Source: Pseudomonas sp. MUP55 (lineage in GTDB: Bacteria > Pseudomonadota > Gammaproteobacteria > Pseudomonadales > Pseudomonadaceae). From it: a stretch of 64,000 nt of DNA. Below are positions 49,322 to 57,980 of the stretch, piece after piece; the stretch's first letter is position 1, and each line of letters starts with the position of its first letter. The stretch spans positions 434,001 to 498,000 of the forward strand of contig NZ_CP138214.1 in assembly GCF_034043515.1 (NCBI RefSeq), written 5' to 3'. The position numbers were made by a program, and so were the translations under genes. The notes under the pieces were generated by a model. The model had not been told where the DNA came from and searched no databases. It saw only the letters and a program-made list of their open reading frames with translations.

Positions 49322-50029
49322 TTAGAACAGCCGGGCGAGCAGGGCGGTCACGGCGGTCTCGACCCGCAGGATGCGCGCACCGAGTTGCACCGGCTGCAAG
49401 CCGGCCTTGGTCAGCAACTCGACTTCGTAGGGGATCCAGCCACCTTCCGGCCCGATCGCCAGGGTCACCGGTTCATCCAGCCCGCGGGGGCAGGGCGGGT
49501 AGTCGCCGGGGTGGCCGATCAGGCCAAGCGTGCCCGCCGTCATGGCCGGCAGGCGATCTTCAACGAACGGCTTGAAGCGTTTCTCGATAATGATCTCGGG
49601 CAGCACCGTGTCCCGCGCCTGTTCCAGGCCCAGGATCAGTTGCTCACGGACCGCTTCCGGTTCGAGAAACGGGGTTTGCCAGAAGCTTTTTTCCACCCGA
49701 TAACTGTTGACCAGCACCACCTTCGGCACACCCATGGCCGCTACGGTTTGCAGCACCCGGCGCAGCATCTTTGGGCGTGGCAACGCCAGCAGCAGGGTCA
49801 GCGGCAGTTTGCTCGGTGGCGGTTGGTCGAAGCTGACCTGCAACTCGGCCTCGCTGGCCTGCAGGCGCAGCAATTGCGCATTGCCCATCAACCCACCGAT
49901 GCGCCCAACCCGCAGGTTGTCACCCACCTCGGCGCGATGCACTTGCTGCATATGCACCAGGCGCCGATCACGCAGGATTACGCGATCGGGCGCGATGAAA
50001 TCGGCCTCTTCGAGCAGCAGCAGGTTCAC
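49322..50029 (-). CDS. rsmE: 16S rRNA (uracil-1498-N3)-methyltransferase
   Basis: RsmE methylates U1498 of 16S rRNA with SAM. The 235-residue SPOUT protein has an N-terminal PUA-like part and a C-terminal trefoil-knot region with LAIGPEGGW and [16 protein letters not shown]. The start is GTG at 50029, overlapping the tatC stop by four bases (GTGA). It is the last gene of the long leftward run. Confidence 0.95.
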   Translation of the reverse strand: MNLLLLEEADFIAPDRVILRDRRLVHMQQVHRAEVGDNLRVGRIGGLMGNAQLLRLQASEAELQVSFDQPPPSKLPLTLLLALPRPKMLRRVLQTVAAMGVPKVVLVNSYRVEKSFWQTPFLEPEAVREQLILGLEQARDTVLPEIIIEKRFKPFVEDRLPAMTAGTLGLIGHPGDYPPCPRGLDEPVTLAIGPEGGWIPYEVELLTKAGLQPVQLGARILRVETAVTALLARLF

Positions 50030-50817
50030 GACTGGGTCGCTGGCGGCTGGTCGTCGTCGGCGGACGCGTCCTGCGGATGTTCACCACGTTTGCTGATCAG
50101 GCCACTGAACAGGATGCCAATCTCGAACAGCATCCACATCGGCACGGCCAGCAGGGTCTGGGAGAAGATGTCCGGCGGGGTGAGGATCATGCCGACCACG
50201 AAGCAACCGATGATCACGTACGGGCGGATCTTCTTCAGGTACTTCACGTCGACCACGCCGATCCACACCAGCAATACCACCGCCACCGGGATTTCGAAGG
50301 CCACGCCAAAGGCGAAGAACAGCGTCATCACGAAGTCGAGGTAGCTGGTGATGTCGGTCATCATTTCCACGCCGGCCGGGGTGGCGGCGGCGAAGAATTT
50401 GAAGATCAGCGGAAACACCAGGAAGTAGGCGAAGGCCATGCCGGTGTAGAACAGCAGGATGCTCGACACCAGCAACGGCACGGCAATGCGTTTCTCATGC
50501 TTGTACAGACCGGGCGCGATGAAGCCCCAGATCTGATGCAGGATCACCGGGATGGCCAGGAACAGCGAGACCATCATGGTCAGCTTCAACGGTGTCAGGA
50601 AGGGCGACGACACGTCGGTGGCAATCATCGTTGCGCCCGCCGGCAGGTACTGGCGCAGCGGCGTCGAGACGAAGGTGTAGATCTGCTGGGTGAAGGCAAA
50701 CAGCCCGGCAAAGATGATGAAGATGGCCGCTACGCAACGCAGCAGGCGGGTACGCAGCTCGGTGAGGTGCGAGACCAGCGGCATGTGCTGGTCGTTTTCC
50801 GGTTTATCAGCGCTCAT
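50026..50817 (-). CDS. tatC: Twin-arginine translocase subunit TatC
   Basis: TatC is the six-helix membrane receptor for twin-arginine signal peptides. The 263 residues begin [27 protein letters not shown] with the conserved HLTELRTRL cytosolic motif, followed by [15 protein letters not shown] and [20 protein letters not shown]. The tail after helix six is polar ([11 protein letters not shown]). It overlaps tatB and rsmE by four bases each. Confidence 0.98.
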   Translation of the reverse strand: MSADKPENDQHMPLVSHLTELRTRLLRCVAAIFIIFAGLFAFTQQIYTFVSTPLRQYLPAGATMIATDVSSPFLTPLKLTMMVSLFLAIPVILHQIWGFIAPGLYKHEKRIAVPLLVSSILLFYTGMAFAYFLVFPLIFKFFAAATPAGVEMMTDITSYLDFVMTLFFAFGVAFEIPVAVVLLVWIGVVDVKYLKKIRPYVIIGCFVVGMILTPPDIFSQTLLAVPMWMLFEIGILFSGLISKRGEHPQDASADDDQPPATQS

Positions 50818-51212
50818 GGGGCTCGCGGCGGCAATGTAGGGTCATGGGGCGCGGGCGACGCAGCGGGCGTCGGCGCAGGCTCTGTCGGGGTGGGCGCAGC
50901 GGGGGCGACGGCGGCTGGCGCGATGCTGTTTTCGACCACAGGCTCCGCCGGTTTGGCGGGCTCCTGCACTGGCGACAGAATCTTGCGCGCTTCCTGCTCC
51001 AACGACAGGATGTGTTCGTTGTGCAGTTGCCTGCGGATCTCGTCGGCACCGATTTCCCGTTCAACTTCCTGTTTGATCGCGTTGAAACTGCGTTTCAGGC
51101 GCCCGATCCACAGGCCGGCCGTGCGCGCGGCACCGGGCAGGCGTTCCGGCCCCAGTACCAGCAGGGCCACGAGGCCGACGAGCAGCAGTTCAGAGAAGCT
51201 GATACCAAACAT
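50814..51212 (-). CDS. tatB: Sec-independent translocase subunit TatB
   Basis: The 132-residue single-span protein pairs with TatC in the receptor complex. It begins [20 protein letters not shown] with the conserved Glu8 in the membrane helix and GPERLP at the hinge, followed by an amphipathic helix and a Pro/Ala-rich tail. The tail is low in complexity ([20 protein letters not shown]). Confidence 0.97.
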   Translation of the reverse strand: MFGISFSELLLVGLVALLVLGPERLPGAARTAGLWIGRLKRSFNAIKQEVEREIGADEIRRQLHNEHILSLEQEARKILSPVQEPAKPAEPVVENSIAPAAVAPAAPTPTEPAPTPAASPAPHDPTLPPRAP

Positions 51213-51222
51213 TAGTCAGTGC

Positions 51223-51501
51223 TCACGAGTCTTTGCGGGTCGGCTCTTGGACTTTTTCAGCCTGCACGTCGAAGGTGCGACGCTCGGTGATCGGCTGGGT
51301 GGCCTGAGGGTGCACAGGCTGGGCCGGCGGGACCGGGTTCACAACCGGGTCTGCAGGTTTTTCGTCATCGTTCATGGCTTTGCGAAAGCCCTTGATCGAC
51401 TCGCCAACGTCAGTGCCCAGGTTTTTCAGTTTCTTGGTGCCGAACACCAATACCACCACCACCAGAATGACGATCCAGTGTTTCCAGTCAAAAATGCCCA
51501 T
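51223..51501 (-). CDS. tatA: Sec-independent translocase subunit TatA
   Basis: TatA oligomers form the Tat transport path. The 92-residue protein begins [20 protein letters not shown], then [20 protein letters not shown] (FG hinge and amphipathic helix), then an acidic/polar tail. It lies 10 bases before tatB and 25 bases after hisE. Confidence 0.98.
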   Translation of the reverse strand: MGIFDWKHWIVILVVVVLVFGTKKLKNLGTDVGESIKGFRKAMNDDEKPADPVVNPVPPAQPVHPQATQPITERRTFDVQAEKVQEPTRKDS

Positions 51502-51526
51502 GCTGTAAATCCTCAGTCAAAGTTGT

Positions 51527-51859
51527 TCAGGCGGACGGGCGCGAGGCCTTCTCGGCGTGCCCGGACAGGCCGAAGCGACGGTCCAGTTCATCCAGCACGG
51601 CCTGCGGGTGCTGCCCCAGCTGGGCGAGCATGACCAGGCTATGGAACCACAAGTCGGCGGTCTCATAGATGACATCGCTGCAATCACCGCTGATCTGCGC
51701 ATCCTTGGCGGCAATGATCGTCTCGACGGATTCTTCGCCGAGCTTTTCCAGAATCTTGTTCAGGCCCTTGTGGTACAGGCTGGCGACGTAGGAGCTGTCG
51801 GCGTCCGCGCCTTTGCGCTCTTCCAGCACCTGGGCCACACGGTTGAGGGTATCGCTCAT
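51527..51859 (-). CDS. hisE: Phosphoribosyl-ATP pyrophosphatase
   Basis: HisE hydrolyses PR-ATP to PR-AMP in the second step of histidine synthesis. The 110-residue all-alpha NTP-pyrophosphatase shows the metal motif [14 protein letters not shown] and the second acidic motif [17 protein letters not shown]. The start [15 protein letters not shown] at 51859 lies two bases after the hisI stop; a longer upstream frame overlapping hisI is rejected. HisE is separate from HisI here, as usual in pseudomonads. Confidence 0.97.
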   Translation of the reverse strand: MSDTLNRVAQVLEERKGADADSSYVASLYHKGLNKILEKLGEESVETIIAAKDAQISGDCSDVIYETADLWFHSLVMLAQLGQHPQAVLDELDRRFGLSGHAEKASRPSA

Positions 51860-51861
51860 GT

Positions 51862-52254
51862 TCAATGTCCTGCCGAATAGATGGCGTGCGGGTCTTTGAG
51901 CACCGGTTCCACCACCTTCCATTCGCCGTTCTCGAACACGCGATAGAAGCAGCTGTGACGGCCGGTGTGGCAGGCAATGCCGCCGATCTGCTCGACCTTG
52001 AGGATCACCACGTCGGCATCGCAGTCCAGGCGCAGCTCATGCAGCGTTTGCACATGCCCGGACTCTTCGCCCTTGCGCCACAGTTTGCCACGCGAACGTG
52101 ACCAATAGATGGCGCGCTGCTCAGCGGCGGTAAGGCTCAGGGCCTCGCGGTTCATCCAGGCCATCATCAGCACGCGCCCGGTCTTGTAGTCCTGGGCAAT
52201 GGCCGGCACCAGGCCGTCACTGTCCCACTTGATCTCGTCCAGCCAGTCTTTCAT
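51862..52254 (-). CDS. hisI: Phosphoribosyl-AMP cyclohydrolase
   Basis: HisI opens the adenine ring of PR-AMP in the third step of histidine synthesis. The 130 residues contain the Mg motif DCDADVVI and the zinc Cys in [15 protein letters not shown]. The start [15 protein letters not shown] at 52254 is the family start. It is followed directly by hisE and lies 41 bases after ubiB. Confidence 0.97.
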   Translation of the reverse strand: MKDWLDEIKWDSDGLVPAIAQDYKTGRVLMMAWMNREALSLTAAEQRAIYWSRSRGKLWRKGEESGHVQTLHELRLDCDADVVILKVEQIGGIACHTGRHSCFYRVFENGEWKVVEPVLKDPHAIYSAGH

Positions 52255-52295
52255 GTTCGGCTCCGGCAATTTGCGACAGTGTATAACCGGATGGG

Positions 52296-53900
52296 TTATC
52301 GACGCACGATCAGATAAACGCCCACGGCGACCATGATACCGGCTGGCCAGTGGCCCAGCTGGTTCAGCGGTCCGCCAATCGCCAGCATCACCCCACCCAT
52401 CAGATGCGCGGCACCGAGCAGGCGCAGGAACCAGTCGTCCTTGCGCTTGCGCCATGGCGGCTCAGGATCCCTGGCGTGAGGCTGGGACATGCGCTCCAGC
52501 AGGTCGCGGGTCATATTGGCCAGGTGCGGCAGCTGTTCCATCTGGCTGTGCAGGTTACCCAGCACGGTTTTCGGGCTCATCCGCTCACGCATCCAGCGCT
52601 CCAGGAACGGCTGTGCGGTGTTCCACAGGTCGAGGTCCGGGTACAGCTGGCGGCCCAGCCCTTCGATATTGAGCAAGGTTTTTTGCAGCAGCACCAACTG
52701 CGGCTGCACTTCCATATTGAAGCGCCGCGCGGTCTGGAACAGGCGCATCAGCACCTGACCGAAGGAAATATCTTTTAACGGTTTTTCAAAGATCGGCTCG
52801 CACACGGTGCGGATCGCCGCTTCGAATTCATTGAGTTTGGTTTCTGCCGGCACCCAGCCCGAATCGATGTGCAACTGCGCCACGCGGCGGTAGTCGCGCT
52901 TGAAAAAGGCGAACAGGTTGCGCGCCAGGTAGTCCTGGTCTTCCGGCGTGAGGCTGCCGACGATGCCGCAGTCGATCGCAATATACTGCGGGCTCCACGG
53001 GTTGACGGTGCTGACGAAGATGTTGCCCGGGTGCATGTCGGCGTGGAAGAAACTGTCGCGAAACACCTGGGTGAAGAAGATTTCCACACCGCGCTCGGCC
53101 AGCATCTTCATGTCGGTACGCTGGTCGGCGAGGGTTGCAAGGTCGGTGACCTGCACGCCGTAGATGCGCTCCATCACCAGTACTTTGGGGCGGCACCAGT
53201 CCCAATACACTTGCGGCACGTACAGCAGTTGCGAGCCTTCGAAGTTGCGGCGCAATTGGCTGGCGTTGGCGGCTTCGCGCAGCAGGTCGAGTTCGTCGTA
53301 GATGGTTTTTTCATAGTCGGCCACCACATCCACCGGATGCAGCAGGCGCGCATCGGCGGAGAAACGCTCGGCGGCGCGGGCGAGAATGAACAGCCACGCC
53401 AGGTCCTGGCCAATGATCGGCTTGAGGCCCGGGCGGATGACCTTCACCACCACTTCTTCGCCGCTCTTGAGCTGCGCGGCATGCACCTGCGCGACCGAGG
53501 CCGAAGCCAGCGGCTCGACATCGAAGCGGCTGAACACCTCGCTGATCTTCTTACCCAGCTGTTCCTCGATCAGCTTCATCGACAGCTGCGAATCGAACGG
53601 CGGTACGCGGTCTTGCAGCAGCATCAGCTCATCGGCGATGTCTTCGGGCAGCAGGTCGCGGCGCGTCGACAGGATCTGCCCGAACTTGATAAAGATCGGC
53701 CCCAGGTCCTGCAACGCCAGGCGCAGACAGGCGCCACGGCTGAGCTCCATTTTTTTACGCGGCAACCAGCGCCACGGCAGCACATAGCGCACCGCCAGCA
53801 GGAACCATGGCAGGGGCAGGGCGAACAGCAGGTCATCGAGGCGGTAGCGGATTACGACGCGCTGGATACGAAACAAACGGCGGACGGCGAGCAGCTTCAT
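52296..53900 (-). CDS. ubiB: Ubiquinone biosynthesis accessory kinase-like protein UbiB
   Basis: UbiB is an atypical ABC1/ADCK ATPase required for coenzyme Q synthesis. The 534-residue protein has the KxGQ motif in [16 protein letters not shown] near residue 70, the ABC1 segments [19 protein letters not shown] and [12 protein letters not shown] (catalytic HxDxxxxN-like), and a C-terminal membrane anchor of two helices ([12 protein letters not shown] and [13 protein letters not shown]). It overlaps ubiJ by four bases. Confidence 0.97.
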   Translation of the reverse strand: MKLLAVRRLFRIQRVVIRYRLDDLLFALPLPWFLLAVRYVLPWRWLPRKKMELSRGACLRLALQDLGPIFIKFGQILSTRRDLLPEDIADELMLLQDRVPPFDSQLSMKLIEEQLGKKISEVFSRFDVEPLASASVAQVHAAQLKSGEEVVVKVIRPGLKPIIGQDLAWLFILARAAERFSADARLLHPVDVVADYEKTIYDELDLLREAANASQLRRNFEGSQLLYVPQVYWDWCRPKVLVMERIYGVQVTDLATLADQRTDMKMLAERGVEIFFTQVFRDSFFHADMHPGNIFVSTVNPWSPQYIAIDCGIVGSLTPEDQDYLARNLFAFFKRDYRRVAQLHIDSGWVPAETKLNEFEAAIRTVCEPIFEKPLKDISFGQVLMRLFQTARRFNMEVQPQLVLLQKTLLNIEGLGRQLYPDLDLWNTAQPFLERWMRERMSPKTVLGNLHSQMEQLPHLANMTRDLLERMSQPHARDPEPPWRKRKDDWFLRLLGAAHLMGGVMLAIGGPLNQLGHWPAGIMVAVGVYLIVRR

Positions 53901-54520
53901 GCGTTATCGCTTGGCTCAAGGGAACGGCTCAGGCGCTCGAAGCGGGCCTCGAGACGTTCCAGGTCGATTTTGGCCTTGTCGAGCTCACGAAAGCGCGCTT
54001 GCGCTTCCCGTTGCCCGACCAGGGTGCGCGATTCTTCGCTCAGGTATTCGGCGAGGTTCTGGTTGAGGCTGGCGAACCCTTGTCGGTACCAGCGCGAACG
54101 GCTGCGCAGGTGGCCGCCGATCAACTGGGTGGCGACGGGGCCGATCCAGCGTGACAGTTCGTATTCCCAGTCCAGTTCCAGGTCCTGCAGCACGGCGGCC
54201 AGGTCCATCAGCACCGCGCTATCGCCTTCCAGCGCCACTTCGGGGCTGTGCAGGATGGCGGTCTTGTTGCGGCTCAGCGCCAGGTGCAACAGGCTGGACG
54301 CTGGCGCACGCAGGGTGCAGTCGGCCTCGGCGGCCCATTGCGTGGCGAGCAGCAGGCCTTCATCGCTGGGCAGGATAAACAGCTGCAGGGCAGGGCTGCG
54401 GCAATCGACGGCGATGACTTTGCCGCTCAGGTGCGCAAGCCGCGCCAGGACGGTGCTGTCCAGGCGCAGAACACGATTGAGGCCGTGTTCGACGCTTGCG
54501 AGAAGGCCGGCGAGCAGCAT
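53897..54520 (-). CDS. ubiJ: Ubiquinone biosynthesis accessory factor UbiJ
   Basis: The 207-residue SCP2-domain protein helps assemble the soluble Ubi complex and may hold the quinone precursor. An N-terminal SCP2-like lipid-binding domain covers about residues 15-115 ([14 protein letters not shown] ... [16 protein letters not shown]), and a C-terminal helical/coiled-coil stretch ([20 protein letters not shown]) follows. It sits between ubiE and ubiB, its usual place; the ubiE stop and its ATG share one base. Confidence 0.93.
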   Translation of the reverse strand: MLLAGLLASVEHGLNRVLRLDSTVLARLAHLSGKVIAVDCRSPALQLFILPSDEGLLLATQWAAEADCTLRAPASSLLHLALSRNKTAILHSPEVALEGDSAVLMDLAAVLQDLELDWEYELSRWIGPVATQLIGGHLRSRSRWYRQGFASLNQNLAEYLSEESRTLVGQREAQARFRELDKAKIDLERLEARFERLSRSLEPSDNA

Positions 54521-55290
54521 CAGGGTTTGATACCGCGGTGCAGGGCCACGATGCCAGAGGTCATGTTGTGGTAAGTCACGCGGTCGAAACCGGCTTCCAC
54601 CATCATCGACTTCAGGGTTTCCTGGTCGGGATGCATACGGATCGATTCGGCCAGGTAGCGGTAGCTCTCGGCGTCATTGGTGATCAGCTTGCCCATCAAC
54701 GGCATGAAGGCGAACGAGTAGGTGTCGTACACCTTGGACATCAGCGCGTTGGTCGGCTTGGAAAATTCCAGCACCAGCAGGCGGCCACCCGGCTTGAGCA
54801 CGCGCAGCATCGAGCGGATCGCGTCTTCCTTGTGGGTGACGTTGCGCAGGCCGAAGGCGATGGTCACGCAATCGAAGTGGTTGTCGGGGAACGGCAGCTT
54901 TTCGGCGTCGGCCTGGACGAATTCGATATTGCCGGCCACGCCCTTGTCGAGCAGGCGATCACGACCCACCTTGAGCATCGAGCCGTTGATGTCGGCCAAT
55001 ACTACCTGGCCGGTCGGGCCCACCAGCTTGGAGAACTTGGCCGCCAGATCGCCCGTGCCGCCGGCGATGTCCAGCACGCGATTGCCGGTGCGTACGCCTG
55101 ACAGTTCGATGGTGAAACGCTTCCACAGGCGGTGCATGCCGCCGGAAAGCACATCGTTCATCAAGTCGTACTTGGCGGCTACGGAGTGGAACACCTCAGC
55201 GACTTTTTCCGCTTTCTGGCTTTCCGGGACGTTCTTGAAGCCGAAGTGAGTGGTGGGTTCGGCATCGCTGCCTTTGCGCTGATCAGTCAT
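54520..55290 (-). CDS. ubiE: Ubiquinone/menaquinone C-methyltransferase UbiE
   Basis: UbiE methylates the benzoquinol ring in ubiquinone synthesis with SAM. The 256-residue length is usual. Motifs are [20 protein letters not shown] near residue 34, SAM motif [15 protein letters not shown], and [19 protein letters not shown]. The start [15 protein letters not shown] at 55290 is preferred over an in-frame codon 21 residues upstream. It opens the run ubiE-ubiJ-ubiB-hisI-hisE-tatABC-rsmE. Confidence 0.97.
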   Translation of the reverse strand: MTDQRKGSDAEPTTHFGFKNVPESQKAEKVAEVFHSVAAKYDLMNDVLSGGMHRLWKRFTIELSGVRTGNRVLDIAGGTGDLAAKFSKLVGPTGQVVLADINGSMLKVGRDRLLDKGVAGNIEFVQADAEKLPFPDNHFDCVTIAFGLRNVTHKEDAIRSMLRVLKPGGRLLVLEFSKPTNALMSKVYDTYSFAFMPLMGKLITNDAESYRYLAESIRMHPDQETLKSMMVEAGFDRVTYHNMTSGIVALHRGIKP

Positions 55291-55434
55291 ATCGCTGTCA
55301 CCAAAAGAGAATGCGGGACATGATAATCCCCAGGGCCTGCTTTGTCTTGGCAAGGCTGAAGGTAAGATAGGTGCTTATCGAGACCTTTTGCCGCATGGAA
55401 GGTTTCCAGGCCTTTATAGAGAGGAGTCATTGCA

Positions 55435-55710
55435 ATGGCCCGTATTACCGTTGAGCGCGAGCATTCCCTGGGTAAACAAGGCGCACGGGCGAAGGCCGAG
55501 ACGCTGGCGCAGAAACTCAAGGACAAATATGGCGTGGAGTCGTCATGGTCCGGCGATACCTTGAAGCTCAAGCGATCGGGCGTCAAAGGCACTGTCCTGG
55601 TCGACGATGACTTATTGCGTATCGACGTGGAACTGGGCCTGTTGATGTCCGCCATGAGCGGTACCCTTAAATCCGAAATCGAAAAGGCCCTGGACAAGGC
55701 GCTGGCCTGA
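55435..55710 (+). CDS. Polyhydroxyalkanoic acid system family protein
   Basis: The 91-residue protein belongs to the small PHA-system family found near pha genes. It begins MARITVEREHSLGKQGARAK, and a central LKRSGVKGTVLVDDDLLRID and a C-terminal helix EIEKALDKALA are visible. The function is not defined; granule association is assumed. GAGAGGAG lies about ten bases upstream. It is divergent from ubiE and lies 104 bases before phaI. Confidence 0.8.
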   Translation: MARITVEREHSLGKQGARAKAETLAQKLKDKYGVESSWSGDTLKLKRSGVKGTVLVDDDLLRIDVELGLLMSAMSGTLKSEIEKALDKALA

Positions 55711-55715
55711 TTCGA

Positions 55716-55732
55716 CGGCACTTAGGGTGCCG
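55716..55732 (+). terminator. Weak hairpin after the small PHA-system gene
   Basis: CGGCAC and GTGCCG form a 6-bp stem around TTAGG, six bases after the stop, and are followed a few bases later by ATTTTTCTC. It may be a weak terminator or a regulatory dyad ahead of phaI. Confidence 0.4.
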
Positions 55733-55814
55733 ATTCTAATTTTTCTCCCTACTTTGTGCCCAAGCCTCCAACTCCGGTGGGCGGTTCCTCCACCCTTTTT
55801 GCGTGAGGTGCACC

Positions 55815-56237
55815 ATGGCCAAAGTTGTTTTGAAGAAAAAAATCGACACTCAGACCACCGCGCTGAGTGAGGTTAAAAGCTATGCCCGCAAGATCTGGCT
55901 GGCAGGTCTAGGTGCCTACGCCAAGGTCGGCAACGAGGGTGGCGAATACTTCAAAGAGCTGGTTAAGAGCGGACAAGATATTGAAAGTAAAAGCAAAAAA
56001 GTTGTGGTTGAACAACTTGATGCCGCCAACAGTCAGATTGACCAAGTAAGGCGTAGCGTCTCCGGCGTCAGTCGCGTGGTTGAAGTTCAACTGGATAAAG
56101 TTGAAAAAGCTTTTGACACGCGTGTTGCAAGTGCCTTGAATCGAATCGGCATTGCGTCTAAACATGACGTGGAGACACTCTCTGCTAAGCTCGAAGAGCT
56201 GACGGCATTGCTCGAACGTGTCGCACGCAAACCCTAA
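55815..56237 (+). CDS. phaI: PHA granule phasin PhaI
   Basis: This 140-residue phasin coats PHA granules. The phasin pattern SYARKIWLAGLGAYAKVGNE lies near residue 19 and is followed by a long helical, coiled-coil-prone region (VVVEQLDAANSQIDQVRRSV) and a C-terminal leucine-zipper-like stretch. The ATG at 55815 follows GAGGTG; a GTG four codons upstream is not needed. It shares its N-terminal domain with phaF 12 bases downstream. Confidence 0.93.
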   Translation: MAKVVLKKKIDTQTTALSEVKSYARKIWLAGLGAYAKVGNEGGEYFKELVKSGQDIESKSKKVVVEQLDAANSQIDQVRRSVSGVSRVVEVQLDKVEKAFDTRVASALNRIGIASKHDVETLSAKLEELTALLERVARKP

Positions 56238-56249
56238 GGAGACATCGGG

Positions 56250-57134
56250 ATGGCTGTTAAAAAAACTACTCAGAAAGAAGGCAGCTCGTGGGTCGGGGAA
56301 GTTGAAAAATACTCCCGAAAGATCTGGCTTGCTGGTTTAGGCGTGTACTCGAAGGTGAGCAGTGACGGCGGCAAATACTTCGAGACTCTGGTCAAGGACG
56401 GCGAGAAAGCCGAGAAGCTGACCAAGAGCACCGTTGGTAAAAAAGTTGATGCCGCCAAGGCGAGTGCAGGTTCGGCCAAGTCGAGCATTTCCGACACGTG
56501 GAGCAAGTTGGAAGAAACATTCGACAAGCGCCTTAACAGCGCTATTTCGCGACTGGGCGTACCGAGCAAGGCTGAACTGAAAACCCTGCACAGCAAGGTC
56601 GACACCCTGACCAAGCAAATCGAAAAACTGACCGGCGCCAAAGTGGCTCCCGCGAAGGTTGCGGCGGCCAAGCCCGCTGCAAAGCCTGCGGCCAAACCCG
56701 CTGCTAAAGCGGCGGCCAAGCCCTTGGTCAAAGCGGCGGCCAAACCTGTGGCTAAACCTGCGGCCAAGGCGCCGGCCAAAGCGGCTGCAAAACCTGCCGC
56801 CAAGCCTGCCGCCAAGCCTGCGGCGAAAACTGCAGCTGCCAAGCCAGCCGCCAAACCCGTAGCCGCCAAAGCTGCCGCTAAACCCGCAGCCAAGGCGGTC
56901 GCTAAACCTGCCGCTAAGCCTGCCGCTGCAAAACCCGCAGCCAAACCTGCCGCCGCCAAACCAGCGGCAAAACCCGCTGCGAAGAAGCCAGCAGTTGCGA
57001 AGAAACCAGCGGCAGCCAAACCTGCTGCTGCGGCGACCACCGCTTCCACAGCCAACTCAGTGTCCGCACCGACCCCTGCCGCTGTGACCCCGACTGCCAC
57101 GTCGACGCCGCCGACGCCATCCAGTCAGTCCTGA
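56250..57134 (+). CDS. phaF: PHA granule/nucleoid protein PhaF
   Basis: PhaF links PHA granules to DNA and helps share them between daughter cells. The 294-residue protein has an N-terminal phasin domain (about 1-135; YSRKIWLAGLGVYSKVSSDG), a short zipper-like stretch (LHSKVDTLTKQIEKLTG), and then about 130 residues of Lys/Ala/Pro repeats (AAKP units), like histone H1 tails, which bind DNA. The last 30 residues are Ser/Thr/Pro-rich and not basic. A long open frame on the opposite strand is a by-product of this repeat composition. A good terminator follows. Confidence 0.95.
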   Translation: MAVKKTTQKEGSSWVGEVEKYSRKIWLAGLGVYSKVSSDGGKYFETLVKDGEKAEKLTKSTVGKKVDAAKASAGSAKSSISDTWSKLEETFDKRLNSAISRLGVPSKAELKTLHSKVDTLTKQIEKLTGAKVAPAKVAAAKPAAKPAAKPAAKAAAKPLVKAAAKPVAKPAAKAPAKAAAKPAAKPAAKPAAKTAAAKPAAKPVAAKAAAKPAAKAVAKPAAKPAAAKPAAKPAAAKPAAKPAAKKPAVAKKPAAAKPAAAATTASTANSVSAPTPAAVTPTATSTPPTPSSQS

Positions 57135-57149
57135 GTTTTTCCAGGACAC

Positions 57150-57184
57150 AAAAATGCCCGGCCTGCAAAGGTCGGGCATTTTTT
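57150..57184 (+). terminator. Intrinsic terminator of phaIF
   Basis: AAATGCCCGGCC and GGTCGGGCATTT pair around TGCAAA and are followed by a T tract, 16 bases after the phaF stop. The A run on the left means it may also serve phaD from the other side. Confidence 0.92.
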
Positions 57185-57202
57185 ATGGCAGCGCATTCAT
57201 AG

Positions 57203-57316
57203 ATCGTTCCCACGCTCCCGCGTGGGAGCGCAGCCCGTGACGCTCTGCGTCACTTGCGCGGTTGGCGGGACGCGGAGCGTCCCAAAGGGCATTCCCACCC
57301 AGAGCGGGGAACGATC
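57203..57316. repeat. Class C palindromic repeat between phaF and phaD
   Basis: GATCGTTCCCACGCTCCCGC faces a diverged partner (CCCAGAGCGGGGAACGATC), with inner GACGCTCTGCGTC and GGACGCGGAGCGTCC hairpins, between convergent genes. Confidence 0.83.
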
Positions 57317-57332
57317 AGCCCTGCTCACAGGT

Positions 57333-57953
57333 TCAATCGGCATCATCCAGGTATTTCAGCGCAAATCGCTCGGCCGCCTGGCGTGCCGGCGCGAGCAAGT
57401 GCGGCGCCACCAGCATCATCACCTGGTAAATCACTACCTGCACTTCACCCTTGCGGTCGAGAATCCGTTGGTAGTCCAGAGAGAACAGCAGGGTCATGGT
57501 GATCTGCTCCACCAGTTGGCCAAGCGCCTGCGTATCGCTGACCAATTGCCCCGCCGCCTTCAACCGCGCCAGCAACGAGGCCAGTGTGCGTTTGAGCGCG
57601 GTGAGCAGGTTGCGAATGCCCTTGGCCAGCTTCGGCAAACGCCCGGCCAGGTTCGACAGGTCCTGGAACAGAAACCGGTAATGAGCCATGCGCTCCACGA
57701 TCAGGTGCAGGAACAGCCAGTAGTCCTCGGCCTCCAGTTGTGCGTCGGGGGGCGGATCGAGCAATGGCGCCAGCTCAGCCTGAAAACGCTCGAACAACCC
57801 GAGCACCAGAGGCTCCTTGCCGTGGAAATGGTAATAGAGATTGCCGGGGCTGATCCCCATTTCATTGGCCACTTCCATGGTCGATACATTCGGTTCGCCC
57901 TTGTGATTGAACAACTGCAGGGCACATTCAAGGATACGCTCGCGGGTCTTCAT
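57333..57953 (-). CDS. phaD: TetR-family PHA regulator PhaD
   Basis: PhaD controls the phaC1 and phaI promoters in P. putida, apparently as an activator. The 206-residue protein has the TetR helix-turn-helix in TRERILECALQLFNHKGEPN and MGISPGNLYYHFHGKEPLV (about residues 3-50), followed by a helical ligand domain. It begins 27 bases after phaC2, so it is the last gene of phaC1-phaZ-phaC2-phaD. Confidence 0.94.
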   Translation of the reverse strand: MKTRERILECALQLFNHKGEPNVSTMEVANEMGISPGNLYYHFHGKEPLVLGLFERFQAELAPLLDPPPDAQLEAEDYWLFLHLIVERMAHYRFLFQDLSNLAGRLPKLAKGIRNLLTALKRTLASLLARLKAAGQLVSDTQALGQLVEQITMTLLFSLDYQRILDRKGEVQVVIYQVMMLVAPHLLAPARQAAERFALKYLDDAD

Positions 57954-57980
57954 CCAGCCTTCTTAGTGTGATCGTTGAGC

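Noticed and set aside
56270..57100. Ala/Leu/Gly-rich open frame opposite phaF
   Set aside because: It arises from the AAKP codon repeats; the low-complexity product is not a believable membrane protein.
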